DNA of 64,000 nucleotides from Methylorubrum suomiense (lineage in GTDB: Bacteria > Pseudomonadota > Alphaproteobacteria > Rhizobiales > Beijerinckiaceae), in the NCBI RefSeq assembly GCF_022179765.1, contig NZ_BPRE01000018.1, positions 38,570-102,569 of the forward strand. The letters run 5' to 3'. Below, one piece after another: positions 26,264 through 35,557 of this stretch. Position numbers and translations under genes: made by a program. The stretch's first letter is position 1. Each line of letters starts with the position of its first letter. The notes beneath the pieces are model-generated. The model was given only the letters and a program-made list of their open reading frames with translations, searched no databases and was not told the origin of the DNA.

Positions 26264-26941
26264 ATGGCCGCCGGCATCGCCAGCAGTACCAGCACGAGCA
26301 TCACGAACGCCACGGCCACCACCACGGCCGATACCAAGGCGATCGCGGGCAATTTCACGCAGTTCCTGACCCTGCTGACCACCCAGCTCAAGAACCAGAA
26401 TCCCCTCGATCCGATGGACACCAACCAGTTCACCCAGCAACTGGTGCAGTTCGCGGGCGTGGAGCAGCAGCTCAAGACCAACGACCAGTTGGGCACGATC
26501 CTGGCGAACTCGAAGGCCTCCGCGACGGCCTCCGCCTCGAGCCTGATCGGCCGCACGGTGGTGGCCGACGGCGCTACCACCGACCTCACCGACGGTCAGG
26601 CGAGCTGGACCCTCAATCCGGCCCGCGCGGCGGCCCGGGCGATCATCACGATCAAGAGCGCGGATGGCAGCGTGGTCGCCGCCAAGACGACGACGCTCAA
26701 GGCCGGCTCCCAGACCTTCGACTGGAACGGGGCCTCGACCTCCGGCCTCACCGTGAAGGACGGCCAGTACACGATCACCGTGGACGCCATCGATACCACC
26801 GGCGCGAAGGTCGACGTCGACACCAAGGTGAGCGGTCAAGTCGATGGGGTCGATCTGAGCGGATCTGAACCGGTGCTGACGATCGGCTCCGCGCGAGTTC
26901 CGGCGTCGGCGGTGAAATCCCTTGTCGCATCAGGATCTTGA
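26264..26941 (+). CDS. flgD: Flagellar hook capping protein
   Basis: A 225-residue protein that caps the hook during its growth. The conserved N-terminal export and assembly segment is NFTQFLTLLTTQLKNQNPLD, followed by PMDTNQFTQQLVQFAGVEQQ. The C-terminal half is a FlgD Ig-like/tudor region (FDWNGASTSGLTVKDGQYTI). Ser/Thr/Ala-rich residues precede the motif. It follows fliK by 10 bases, in keeping with one transcript and a linked role in hook completion. Confidence 0.95.
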   Translation: MAAGIASSTSTSITNATATTTADTKAIAGNFTQFLTLLTTQLKNQNPLDPMDTNQFTQQLVQFAGVEQQLKTNDQLGTILANSKASATASASSLIGRTVVADGATTDLTDGQASWTLNPARAAARAIITIKSADGSVVAAKTTTLKAGSQTFDWNGASTSGLTVKDGQYTITVDAIDTTGAKVDVDTKVSGQVDGVDLSGSEPVLTIGSARVPASAVKSLVASGS

Positions 26942-27071
26942 TGCAATGCAGCAAGGCTTTTCCACATCCCCCCTTGAACGACGAATCGCATTCGAAGGAC
27001 CGACTTCAAGAACTTTTAAGCGGAGACAAGTAGCTTGGCTCTCGACAGGTCAGTCGAGTGTAGAGCGTATC

Positions 27072-27347
27072 ATGACTGAGACCCCCCGGCCCCGTGTGAA
27101 ATATGTGATTGGGCCCGACGGCAGCCCCCTGACGATCGCCGATCTTCCTCCCGTTTCCACCCGCCGCTGGGTCATCCGCCGGAAGGCCGAAGTCGTCGCC
27201 GCGGTGCGCGGCGGTCTGCTCAGTCTGGAGGAGGCCTGCCAGCGCTATACCCTGACCACCGAGGAATTCCTCAGCTGGCAGTACTCCATCGACCAGCACG
27301 GTCTCGCCGGCCTGCGCACCACGCGCATCCAGCATTACCGGCACTGA
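27072..27347 (+). CDS. sciP: SciP-type CtrA inhibitor (DUF1153)
   Basis: A 91-residue DNA-binding protein almost identical in pattern to Caulobacter SciP: RPRVKYVIGPDGSPLTIADLP, then TRRWVIRRKAEVVAAVRGGL and the helix-turn-helix ending in EEFLSWQYSIDQHGLAGLR. In Caulobacter this protein binds CtrA and blocks CtrA-driven transcription in the cell cycle. Here it lies within the flagellar cluster, between flgD and fliF, whose promoter region holds a CtrA-like site. The ATG at 27072 is fixed by the family N-terminus. A longer frame from 26922 overlaps flgD and is rejected. Confidence 0.92.
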   Translation: MTETPRPRVKYVIGPDGSPLTIADLPPVSTRRWVIRRKAEVVAAVRGGLLSLEEACQRYTLTTEEFLSWQYSIDQHGLAGLRTTRIQHYRH

Positions 27348-27473
27348 TTTCCTTCAAACGGACGCGCCGGTGCAGGGTTTGTCCCGCAGCCGGCCGCGCA
27401 CCGAGCCTTCAAGAGCCGCCTGCGGAGACGCATGGCGGCTTTCGCCGTTTTCGGGCGGCCGCGTCGGGCCGCA

Positions 27474-27489
27474 TTAACTCCCCGCTAAC
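27474..27489 (+). promoter_or_regulatory. CtrA-like binding site upstream of fliF
   Basis: TTAA-N7-CTAAC differs by one base from the CtrA consensus TTAA-N7-TTAAC. It lies 73 bases before the fliF start. It fits the known activation of fliF by CtrA in Caulobacter, and the CtrA inhibitor gene sciP is the gene just upstream. Confidence 0.5.
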
Positions 27490-27491
27490 CA

Positions 27492-27517
27492 CCACCTGGG
27501 CAATTCTTGCCGGGTGG
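27492..27517. promoter_or_regulatory. Inverted repeat in the fliF leader, possible FlbD site
   Basis: CCACC-TG-GGCAA-TTC-TTGCC-G-GGTGG: two nested 5-bp arms around a 3-base centre, immediately after the CtrA-like site and 45 bases before the fliF start. In Caulobacter FlbD represses fliF by binding a site here. The match to that site is by position and GGCA/TGCC symmetry only. Confidence 0.4.
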
Positions 27518-27561
27518 GCGCCGGTCGCGCCCGCGCCTCCTGCCGTGGGCCGCGACCAACC

Positions 27562-29184
27562 GTGAAGCCGATCCTCGAACTGGTGACGAAGCTGGGGCCC
27601 GCGCGCATCGCCGCGATGGCGGCCGTGACGCTGACGCTCGTCGGCTTCTTCGCCTTCGTGATCCTGCGGGTGTCGCGCCCGGATATGGGCGTGCTGTTCT
27701 CCGACCTGTCGATGCAGGATTCGTCCGCGGTCATCCGCGAGCTGGACGCGCGCGGCATCGCCTACGAGACCCGGGGCGACACGGGACAGACCGTGATGGC
27801 GCCCAGGGCCGACCTCGCCAAGCTGCGCATGGATTTCGCCGGCAAGGGCCTGCCGAGTCAGGGCGGCGTCGGCTACGAGATCTTCGACAAGGGCGACGCC
27901 TTCTCCTCGACGAGCTTCGTCCAGAACGTGAACCACCTGCGGGCGATGGAGGGCGAGCTCGCCCGCTCGATCCGCGCCATCGGCCGGGTCCAGGCCGCCC
28001 GCGTCCATCTCGTCATGCCGGAGCGTCGCCTGTTCGAGCGGGACCGCGAGGCGCCCTCGGCGGCGATCGTGGTCAAGCTGATGGGCGATCTCGACCCGAG
28101 CCAGGTGCGCGCCATCCGCCATCTCGCGGCCTCCGCCGTCGAGGGCCTGAAGCCCGAGCGGGTCTCGATCGTCGACGAGCGCGGGCGGCTCCTCGCCGAC
28201 GGCGCCCGCGGCGCCGAGGCCGAGGGCGCCGGCCTCGTCGAGGAGCGCCAGAGCGGCATCGAGCGGCGCCTGCGCTCGCAGATCGAGGAGATCGTCGCGG
28301 GCATCGTCGGCCAGGGCCGGGCCCGGGTACAGGTCGCCGCCGAGATGGACCTCAACCGGGTCGAGAGCCGCTCGGAGAGCTTCGATCCCGAGAGCCGGGT
28401 GGTGCGCTCGACCCAGACCCGCTCCGAGAATTCGCTGACCGGGGGCGGCGAGGGGCAGGTCACCGTCGGCAACGAGCTGCCCGGCGCCAACCAGAACCAG
28501 GGGCAGCCCGCGCAGAAGGACACGAGCCAGAAGAACGAGGAGACCACGAATTACGAGATCTCCCGCGTCACCCGGGTCGAGACCCTGGAGGGCGGGCGCC
28601 TGAAGCGCCTCTCGGTGGCCGTGGTGGTCGACGGCGTCTACGCCCCGGGCGCCGACGGCAAGCCGGCCTACCAGCCGCGTCCCGCCGCCGAGATCGAGCG
28701 CATCGCCGCCCTGGTGCGCACGGCGGTGGGCTTCGACAAGGCCCGCGGCGATCAGGTCGAGGTGGTCAATCTGCGCTTCGCCGAGATGCCCGTCGCCGCC
28801 GACCTCGCCGAGCCGGGCCTGCTCCAGTCCCTCCTGTCCCCGAGCAAGGAGGAGGTGATGCGGATGGTCGAGCTCGCGGTTCTGAGCCTCCTCACCCTGA
28901 TCGTCCTGATGGCGGTGGTGCGCCCGCTCCTCAAGCGCGTGCTGGCGTCCGAAGTGCCGATGGTCGCCCTCGCCGGCCCCGCCGGGGCCCTCGCCCTCGC
29001 CGGGGCCGAGGTCGGGGGAGAGGTCGCGGAAGCGGGCCGGGCCAGCGACGCCAACCGCTTCCTGGAGCTGGCCAAGATCAACGGCCAGGTCCAGGCCGAG
29101 ACGGTCGAGCGCGTCGTCGACATGGTGCGGGCGAGCCCGACCGAGACGGTCGAGGTGCTGCGCAACTGGATCCATGATCATTGA
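27562..29184 (+). CDS. fliF: Flagellar MS-ring protein
   Basis: A 540-residue inner-membrane protein that builds the MS ring, the base of the flagellar motor. The first membrane helix (MAAVTLTLVGFFAFVILRV) is near the N-terminus, the ring-building domains follow (GVLFSDLSMQDSSAVIREL; ARVHLVMPERRLF) and the second helix lies near residue 440 (VELAVLSLLTLIVLMAVVRPL). The cytoplasmic tail ends in a short acidic segment that binds FliG. A GTG start at 27562 is chosen because it gives the usual short cytoplasmic N-terminus; the ribosome-binding site is weak. The fliG gene follows by 42 bases. Confidence 0.95.
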   Translation: MKPILELVTKLGPARIAAMAAVTLTLVGFFAFVILRVSRPDMGVLFSDLSMQDSSAVIRELDARGIAYETRGDTGQTVMAPRADLAKLRMDFAGKGLPSQGGVGYEIFDKGDAFSSTSFVQNVNHLRAMEGELARSIRAIGRVQAARVHLVMPERRLFERDREAPSAAIVVKLMGDLDPSQVRAIRHLAASAVEGLKPERVSIVDERGRLLADGARGAEAEGAGLVEERQSGIERRLRSQIEEIVAGIVGQGRARVQVAAEMDLNRVESRSESFDPESRVVRSTQTRSENSLTGGGEGQVTVGNELPGANQNQGQPAQKDTSQKNEETTNYEISRVTRVETLEGGRLKRLSVAVVVDGVYAPGADGKPAYQPRPAAEIERIAALVRTAVGFDKARGDQVEVVNLRFAEMPVAADLAEPGLLQSLLSPSKEEVMRMVELAVLSLLTLIVLMAVVRPLLKRVLASEVPMVALAGPAGALALAGAEVGGEVAEAGRASDANRFLELAKINGQVQAETVERVVDMVRASPTETVEVLRNWIHDH

Positions 29185-29226
29185 GCGGGGCGGGATGAGC
29201 AGCCATCACGAACAGCGAGGTGAGCC

Positions 29227-30282
29227 GTGTCCGCGGGCGTGAACTTCACCGCCGCCATGGAGAGCATCGATTCCTCCGCGGCCTTCGCGCAGATGTCGGG
29301 GCCGCAGCGGGCGGCGGCCCTGCTGCTGCTGCTCGGCGAGGAGGAGGGCGCGCCGATCTGGCAGCGACTCGAGGAGGAGGAGGTCAAGATCGTCTCGCAT
29401 GCGATGGTGCAGCTCGGCTCGCTCGAGGCCGGCACCGTCGAGAAGCTGATCGTCGATTTCGTCTCGCGCCTCTCCTCGGGCGGGGGCATGACCTCGAATT
29501 TCGAGCGCACCGAGGCGCTGCTGCTCAAGATCTTCCCGCCCGAGCAGGTCTCCTCGATCATGGCGGAGATCAAGGGCGCGAGCGGACGCCGCGTCTGGGG
29601 CAGCCTCGTTCAGATCGATCCCGAGATCCTCGCGAACTTCCTGCGCAACGAGTACCCGCAGACCGTCGCGGTGGTGCTCTCGAAGGTGCGCGCCGACTAC
29701 GCGGCGAAGGTGCTGACCATCCTGCCGGAGGAGTTCGCCATCGACGTCCTCAACCGGATGCTGCGCATGGAGACGGTGCAGAAGGAGGCCCTGCGCCATA
29801 TCGAGGAGACCCTGCGGGTCGAGTTCGTCTCCACCATCGCCCAGACCACCCGCCGCGACGCGCACGAGCTGATGGCGGACGTGTTCAACGCCTTCGACCG
29901 CCAGACCGAGACGCGCTTCCTCGCCGCGATCGACCAGGCGAACCGCGGCTCGGCCAAGAAGATCCGCCAGCTGATGTTCACCTTCGAGGATCTGCTCAAG
30001 CTCGATCCGGGCTCGGTCCAGACCCTGATGCGCAAGGTCGACAACGACACCCTGTGCCGGGCGCTGAAGGGTGCCGAGGAGCGGGTGCGGGGCTTCTTCA
30101 TGGGCCAGATGTCGAGCCGCGCCGCCAAGAACCTCAACGACGAGATGGGCTCGATGGGCCCGATTCGCCTCAAGGAGGTCGACGAGGCCCAGGCCCGGAT
30201 GACCGAGCTCGCCAAGGAGCTGGCCGAGAAGGGTGAGATCATGATCGCCAAGAACGGCGGCGAAGAGGAGCTGGTCTATTGA
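29227..30282 (+). CDS. fliG: Flagellar motor switch protein
   Basis: A 351-residue cytoplasmic rotor protein. It links the MS ring to the C ring and takes torque from the stator. The N-terminal domain starts at SGPQRAAALLLLLGEE. The middle domain holds NEYPQTVAVVLS, the family's EHPQ motif with His changed to Tyr. The C-terminal torque domain contains MFTFEDLLKLDPGSVQTLMRKV and SSRAAKNLNDEM. The GTG start is preceded by GAGGTGA. The stop overlaps the ATG of fliH by one base (TGATG). Confidence 0.96.
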   Translation: MSAGVNFTAAMESIDSSAAFAQMSGPQRAAALLLLLGEEEGAPIWQRLEEEEVKIVSHAMVQLGSLEAGTVEKLIVDFVSRLSSGGGMTSNFERTEALLLKIFPPEQVSSIMAEIKGASGRRVWGSLVQIDPEILANFLRNEYPQTVAVVLSKVRADYAAKVLTILPEEFAIDVLNRMLRMETVQKEALRHIEETLRVEFVSTIAQTTRRDAHELMADVFNAFDRQTETRFLAAIDQANRGSAKKIRQLMFTFEDLLKLDPGSVQTLMRKVDNDTLCRALKGAEERVRGFFMGQMSSRAAKNLNDEMGSMGPIRLKEVDEAQARMTELAKELAEKGEIMIAKNGGEEELVY

Positions 30283-30899
30283 TGCGCGCCTCCCGCCCCT
30301 TCCTGTTCGACACCGATTTCGGGCGCCAGCGCGGTCCCTCCCCGGCCGAGGCCGAGGCCGCCGCGCAGGTCGCCGCGGAGCGCGAGGCCACCGCCGCCGC
30401 CGCGCATGCCCGCGGCCTGCAGGAGGGCCGCGCCGAGGCCGCCGCCCAGGGGCAGGCGCGCCTCGCCGATGCCCTCACCCGGGTGGGGCTGGCGGCCGCC
30501 GGCCTGATCCATCAATCCGATGCCCGCGACGCCGAGCGCGAGGCGCAGGCGCTGGCCTTCGCCACCGCCCTCGCCAAGCGGATCGCGGGCGAGGCCCTGG
30601 ATGCCCGGCCCCTCGCCGGCGTCGAGGAGGCCGCCCGCGCGGCGCTCCGCCACCTGCGCGGCGTGCCCCACCTCGTGCTGCGCCTGAACGAGAGCCTCGT
30701 CGAGGACGCCGAGACGCTGATGCGGCGGCTCGCCCGCGAGCACGGCTTCGAGGGCCGCCTCGTCGTGCTGGGCGAGCCCGACATGCCGCCGGGCGATGCC
30801 CGCCTCGAATGGGCCGATGGCGGCGTGGTGCGCGAGCGCGCGCGCATCGAGGCCGCCCTGGCCGAGGCCCTGGCCCCCTGCACCGCTTCTGAGATCTGA
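30282..30899 (+). CDS. fliH: Flagellar assembly protein, FliH-like
   Basis: A 205-residue protein. The N-terminal third is Ala/Glu/Arg-rich and helical (PSPAEAEAAAQVAAEREATA), like the extended coiled arm of FliH. The C-terminal domain (LRHLRGVPHLVLRLNESLVED ... RLEWADGGVVRERARIEAAL) matches the FliH/type III stator fold that holds the export ATPase FliI. FliI itself is not in the window. Assignment rests on this pattern and on its place between fliG and fliN; the family is poorly conserved. The ATG overlaps the fliG stop. Confidence 0.8.
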   Translation: MRASRPFLFDTDFGRQRGPSPAEAEAAAQVAAEREATAAAAHARGLQEGRAEAAAQGQARLADALTRVGLAAAGLIHQSDARDAEREAQALAFATALAKRIAGEALDARPLAGVEEAARAALRHLRGVPHLVLRLNESLVEDAETLMRRLAREHGFEGRLVVLGEPDMPPGDARLEWADGGVVRERARIEAALAEALAPCTASEI

Positions 30900-30912
30900 G
30901 GCCGCCACTCCC

Positions 30913-31260
30913 ATGTCCAGCGACGATTTCAGCCTGCCCCAGCTCAACGAGACCGACCTCACCTACGACGAGGGCGGCCCCGGCTCGGTGCGCGACGTGC
31001 CCACTTCGCCCAAGAGCGCCGCCGATCTGGAGCAGGTCTTCGACGTGCCGGTGGTGGTCTCGGCGGTGCTCGGCTCCTCCCGCATGCCGATCGGCGATCT
31101 GCTGCGCCTCGGCCCCGGCACCGTTCTGGAGCTCGACCGCAAGGTCGGCGAGGCCATCGACATCTTCGTCAACAACCGCCTCGTCGCCCGCGGCGAGGTC
31201 GTCCTGGTCGAGGAGCGCCTCGGCGTCACCATGACCGAGATCATCAAGAACGATCACTAG
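30913..31260 (+). CDS. fliN: Flagellar motor switch protein FliN
   Basis: A 115-residue C-ring protein. After about 45 variable residues comes the SpoA/FliN core: FDVPVVVSAVLGSSRMPIGD, LLRLGPGTVLELDRKVGEAI and DIFVNNRLVARGEVVLVEER. It works with FliG and FliM in rotation switching and docks the export apparatus. It is in one run with fliF, fliG and fliH. The ATG at 30913 lies 13 bases after the fliH stop. FliM is not nearby. Confidence 0.95.
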   Translation: MSSDDFSLPQLNETDLTYDEGGPGSVRDVPTSPKSAADLEQVFDVPVVVSAVLGSSRMPIGDLLRLGPGTVLELDRKVGEAIDIFVNNRLVARGEVVLVEERLGVTMTEIIKNDH

Positions 31261-31290
31261 TCGCTTCGATCGACGCTTCTCCTATCCAAC

Positions 31291-31365
31291 CCCCTCATCC
31301 TGAGGTGCCGGAGCGAAGCGGAGGCCTCCTTCGAGGCCGCTGACGCGGCACCTCAGGACGAGGGG
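31291..31365. repeat. Dispersed palindromic repeat, copy 1
   Basis: Arms CCCCTCATCCTGAGGTGCC (31291-31309) and GGCACCTCAGGACGAGGGG (31347-31365) are reverse complements with one mismatch. The inner part (CGGAGCGAAGCGG, CCTTCGAGGCCGC) is shared with the other copies. It lies between fliN and flbD and may end the fliN transcript. Confidence 0.85.
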
Positions 31366-31423
31366 AGTGGGTGGGAAGGGGCGGTCCGAACGGACGTCGC
31401 GAACAGAACTCGGAGAACCCACC

Positions 31424-32794
<1,371 letters not shown>

Positions 32795-32801
32795 ATCGGC
32801 G

Positions 32802-34304
32802 TCAGGCGGCCTCCCGCCGCCGGGTTGCCAGCGCGTTCTCGTCCGCCTGCCCTGCGCCCCAGAACTGCGCGACGCTGGGCCCGTTGCGCACCAGCGGGTC
32901 GCGGAACCACGAGCGGATCTCGTGCGGCCAGACCCGGCGGCCCATGCGGGTGTACCAGCGCATGGCGTGCGACAGACGCGGGTCGCGATTGAGATAGATG
33001 CGCCTGAGCGCCTTCGGTCGGGCCTGGAGAATGACCTCGATCAGCTTGAACCAGAGCAGCACCCGCCAGGGCGGCATGTGGCGGGTCGCGAGCACTTGAT
33101 GCTTGTAGTCCCAAAGCCGCCGGTCGGTCTGGATCACCCGGCGCTCTTCCACAGTGCGAAAGTAGGGTGTCCAGCGGTGGGGCGTGACGTAGAGCATCTG
33201 GATCTGGTCCGGATCGTAGGCCAGGAGTTGCCGCAGACCCCGCCAGTAATCGCGGTCGCGTTCTTCCTCGAAGCCGACCACCCAGGTCGCCATCGAGAGA
33301 ATCCCGTTCTCTCGCAACAGACGGATTGCCTCGCGGTCGGTCGTGGTGGTGGCGCCCTTCCGGATCAGGTCGAGGGTCGCCGCGTCGGTGCTCTCGAGTC
33401 CTAGAAGGAAGCGCACCCAGCCGGCGCGCTTGTAGAGCGGCAGGATGTCGGCGTCGCGCACGATGTCGTCGGCGCGGGTTGAGCCGACGAGGATCAGGTC
33501 GACCTCCTCCGCGATCAGCGCATCGAGAAAGCTGCGCCAGACCTTCTTCGAGACCGTCGGATTCTCGTCGGCGAAGTTGATCACCCGGACACCGTGCTCG
33601 CGGTGGAGCCGGGCAAGTTCCTTCGCGAAGCGGACCGGATCGCGATGGCGCCAACGGGTCCAGAAGCCGCGCTGGCCGCAATAGGTGCAAGGATGCGGGC
33701 AGCCGCGGGAGAACTGCACGACGACGGCGCGCAGGCCACCCCAATAGCTGTAGCGGGCATGGTCGATCAGCTCCCAGCCGACCCGATAGGCGTCGAGGTC
33801 GCGGATCGGTGGGGCCGGCGGCGTCTCCCGGATCACGCCGCCGTCGCGGAAGGTGAGGCCGGGGATGGTGCCGAGGGGCTGTCCGGCCGCGAGCGCGGCC
33901 ATGAGCCGGCGCGCGGTTTCTTCACCCTCCCCGCGCACGATGACGGTGACGTGCGGCTCGGCCTTCAGGATCTCGCGTGCATGGTATGTCGGGAAAACGC
34001 CCCCGTAGACGATGTGGACGTCCGGCATCGCCGCCGCCACGCTGGCGGAAACCGCAGCGATGACCGGGTGGCCCGAGGTCGAGCCGGAATGGCCGAACAG
34101 CACCGCCTCGGGCGCGGATGCCACGATCCGTGCGACCAAGTCGGGGATCGGCATGGGGCCGAACTCGCCGTCGATCAGAGAGACCTCGTGTCCGTCGTCG
34201 ATCAGCGGCCCACCGATGGCGAGCAGCCCGAGCGGCGGCAGGTGATCGTCGGGAATCCGGCTGCCGATCGCCGGATGCGGCACGTTCACGAGCAGAATAT
34301 TCAT
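32802..34304 (-). CDS. BchE-like cobalamin-binding radical SAM protein
   Basis: A 500-residue class B radical SAM protein. Residues 1-150 form a B12-binding domain (NILLVNVPHP ... LLAIGGPLIDDGHEVSLID, then VYGGVFPTYH). The cluster loop is FSRGCPHPCTYCGQRGFW, followed by RHRDP and NFADENPTVSKK. This order (RGCPxxCxxCxQxxFW, then RDP, then ADExPT) is that of BchE, the anaerobic Mg-protoporphyrin monomethyl ester cyclase, but the protein is shorter and BchE's usual partners are absent. I therefore call it a BchE paralog of unknown substrate. It follows a cis-prenyltransferase gene by 94 bases on the same strand and converges on flbD, 7 bases away. Confidence 0.8.
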   Translation of the reverse strand: MNILLVNVPHPAIGSRIPDDHLPPLGLLAIGGPLIDDGHEVSLIDGEFGPMPIPDLVARIVASAPEAVLFGHSGSTSGHPVIAAVSASVAAAMPDVHIVYGGVFPTYHAREILKAEPHVTVIVRGEGEETARRLMAALAAGQPLGTIPGLTFRDGGVIRETPPAPPIRDLDAYRVGWELIDHARYSYWGGLRAVVVQFSRGCPHPCTYCGQRGFWTRWRHRDPVRFAKELARLHREHGVRVINFADENPTVSKKVWRSFLDALIAEEVDLILVGSTRADDIVRDADILPLYKRAGWVRFLLGLESTDAATLDLIRKGATTTTDREAIRLLRENGILSMATWVVGFEEERDRDYWRGLRQLLAYDPDQIQMLYVTPHRWTPYFRTVEERRVIQTDRRLWDYKHQVLATRHMPPWRVLLWFKLIEVILQARPKALRRIYLNRDPRLSHAMRWYTRMGRRVWPHEIRSWFRDPLVRNGPSVAQFWGAGQADENALATRRREAA

Positions 34305-34398
34305 CGGGGGCTCCCGGACGTGAGGGAGGGTTCGCGGAGGCTGTCACCTCCGCGTTTCGGCCGCGCCGAGGCGGCTCGGCAGTGCCGGTAATGTCGTG

Positions 34399-35109
34399 TC
34401 AGGCCGCTTCCGGCACCCGCGGTGCGTTCAAGCCCCCGAACCGTCGATCCCGCGCGGTGAAGTCGGTCACCGCCGCGGCCAGATCGCCTTCCCCGAAATC
34501 CGGCCACATCCGGTCGGTGAAATGCAGCTCGGCATAGGCCGCCTCCCAGAGCAGGAAGTCGGATAGGCGTTGCTCGCCGCCGGTGCGGATCAGGAGATCG
34601 ACGTCGCCGGCCTCGCCCAGGGCTTCGCTCATCGCCTCGCGGGACAAGCCCTCCGGCCCGAGCCGGGCGGCCGCCGCGAGAATCGCGTCGCGGGAGGAAT
34701 AGTCGACGGCGATGCGCAGGCTCAGTCGCGTGCCCGAGGCGGTCGCGGCCTCGGCCCGCTCGATCGCCGCAGGAATGCCCTCGGGCAGGCGGTCGCGCCG
34801 GCCGATCACCGTGAGCCGGGTGCCGGTGCGGGCCAGCCGCTCGGTCTCGCTGCGCAGATAGGCCCGGAGCAGGCGCATCAGCCCGCCGACCTCGTCGGCC
34901 GGGCGGCGCCAGTTGTCGCTGGAGAAGGCGTAGAGCGTCAGCGTGCCGATGCCGAGATCGGGGGCGGCCTCCGCCACGCGCTGGATCGTCTTGACGCCGG
35001 CCCGATGCCCTGCCCCGCGCGGGAGGCCGCGGGCGCTCGCCCAGCGGCCGTTGCCGTCCATGATGATCGCGGCATGAAGTTTCGGTCTGCGCTCGAAACT
35101 GCTTTGCAT
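34399..35109 (-). CDS. Cis-prenyltransferase (undecaprenyl diphosphate synthase family)
   Basis: A 236-residue enzyme of the UppS family, which extends farnesyl diphosphate with isopentenyl units in cis. The catalytic start IIMDGNGRWASARGLPR, the segment GVKTIQRVAEAAPDLGIGTLTLYAFSSDNW and the C-terminal DVDLLIRTGGEQRLSDFLLWEAAYAEL are all intact. The gene is not with frr, cdsA and dxr, where the housekeeping uppS usually sits, so it is probably a second copy with a special product. The ATG at 35109 (GGAG 7 bases before) is chosen. This start codon lies inside an inverted repeat shared with the regulator operon upstream. Chain length cannot be told. Confidence 0.85.
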   Translation of the reverse strand: MQSSFERRPKLHAAIIMDGNGRWASARGLPRGAGHRAGVKTIQRVAEAAPDLGIGTLTLYAFSSDNWRRPADEVGGLMRLLRAYLRSETERLARTGTRLTVIGRRDRLPEGIPAAIERAEAATASGTRLSLRIAVDYSSRDAILAAAARLGPEGLSREAMSEALGEAGDVDLLIRTGGEQRLSDFLLWEAAYAELHFTDRMWPDFGEGDLAAAVTDFTARDRRFGGLNAPRVPEAA

Positions 35110-35117
35110 TGTAAAGC
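35101..35117. promoter_or_regulatory. Candidate operator at the uppS-like gene
   Basis: GCTTTGC-ATT-GTAAAGC: 7-bp arms, one mismatch, covering the start codon and part of the ribosome-binding site of the cis-prenyltransferase gene. It is nearly the same as the perfect repeat at 36201-36217. Occupation by a repressor would block initiation here. Confidence 0.55.
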
Positions 35118-35179
35118 TCCGCGGCACAATCAGTCGATGAGAACAGAAAACCGTTAAGGTGGTGCGAAATCGCGGCCGG

Positions 35180-35557
35180 TCAGGCCGGTTCGGCGAGGCC
35201 CGCAGCCTTCTTGTCGCCCGCCTTCTTGCCGCCGGCCGTCTGGGCGTCGCGCACCACCTGCTCCAGCACCGCGAGGTACTCGAGGAAGCGGGTTCGGCCC
35301 GAGGGCGTCAGTCGGCACAGGGTCTGGGGGCGGTTGTGGTCGTAGCCCTTCTCCAGATCGACGAGGTCGGCCTCCTGCAGCACCGCGAGGTGGCGGCTCA
35401 GATTGCCGTCGGTGAGCCCGCACAGGCGCTTGAGATCGGGGAAGGCGAGGCCGCGGGGATGCGCGACCAGGGAGGTCAGCACCGAGAGCCGGGCCCGTTC
35501 ATGGATGACCCGGTCGAGCCCTTCGTAGGAGAAGCGCGCTTCGCGAGCGTCAGGCAT
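35180..35557 (-). CDS. Winged-helix transcriptional regulator (HTH_34 type)
   Basis: A 125-residue DNA-binding protein. The winged helix is seen in LSVLTSLVAHPRGLAFPDLKR, the recognition helix LTDGNLSRHLAVLQEADLV and the wing LEKGYDHNRPQTLCRLTPSGR. The Lys/Ala-rich tail (GGKKAGDKKAAG) is variable. Such regulators act as dimers on short inverted repeats and often control a membrane protein made with them. Its start overlaps the end of the membrane protein gene by 8 bases, so the two are translated together. It has no ligand domain, so the signal may come from the membrane partner. Confidence 0.83.
   Translation of the reverse strand: MPDAREARFSYEGLDRVIHERARLSVLTSLVAHPRGLAFPDLKRLCGLTDGNLSRHLAVLQEADLVDLEKGYDHNRPQTLCRLTPSGRTRFLEYLAVLEQVVRDAQTAGGKKAGDKKAAGLAEPA

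Noticed and set aside
27497..27510. TGGGCAATTCTTGC as a sigma-54 promoter of fliF
   Set aside because: The distance between GG and GC is one base too short for a -24/-12 promoter; the palindrome reading fits better.
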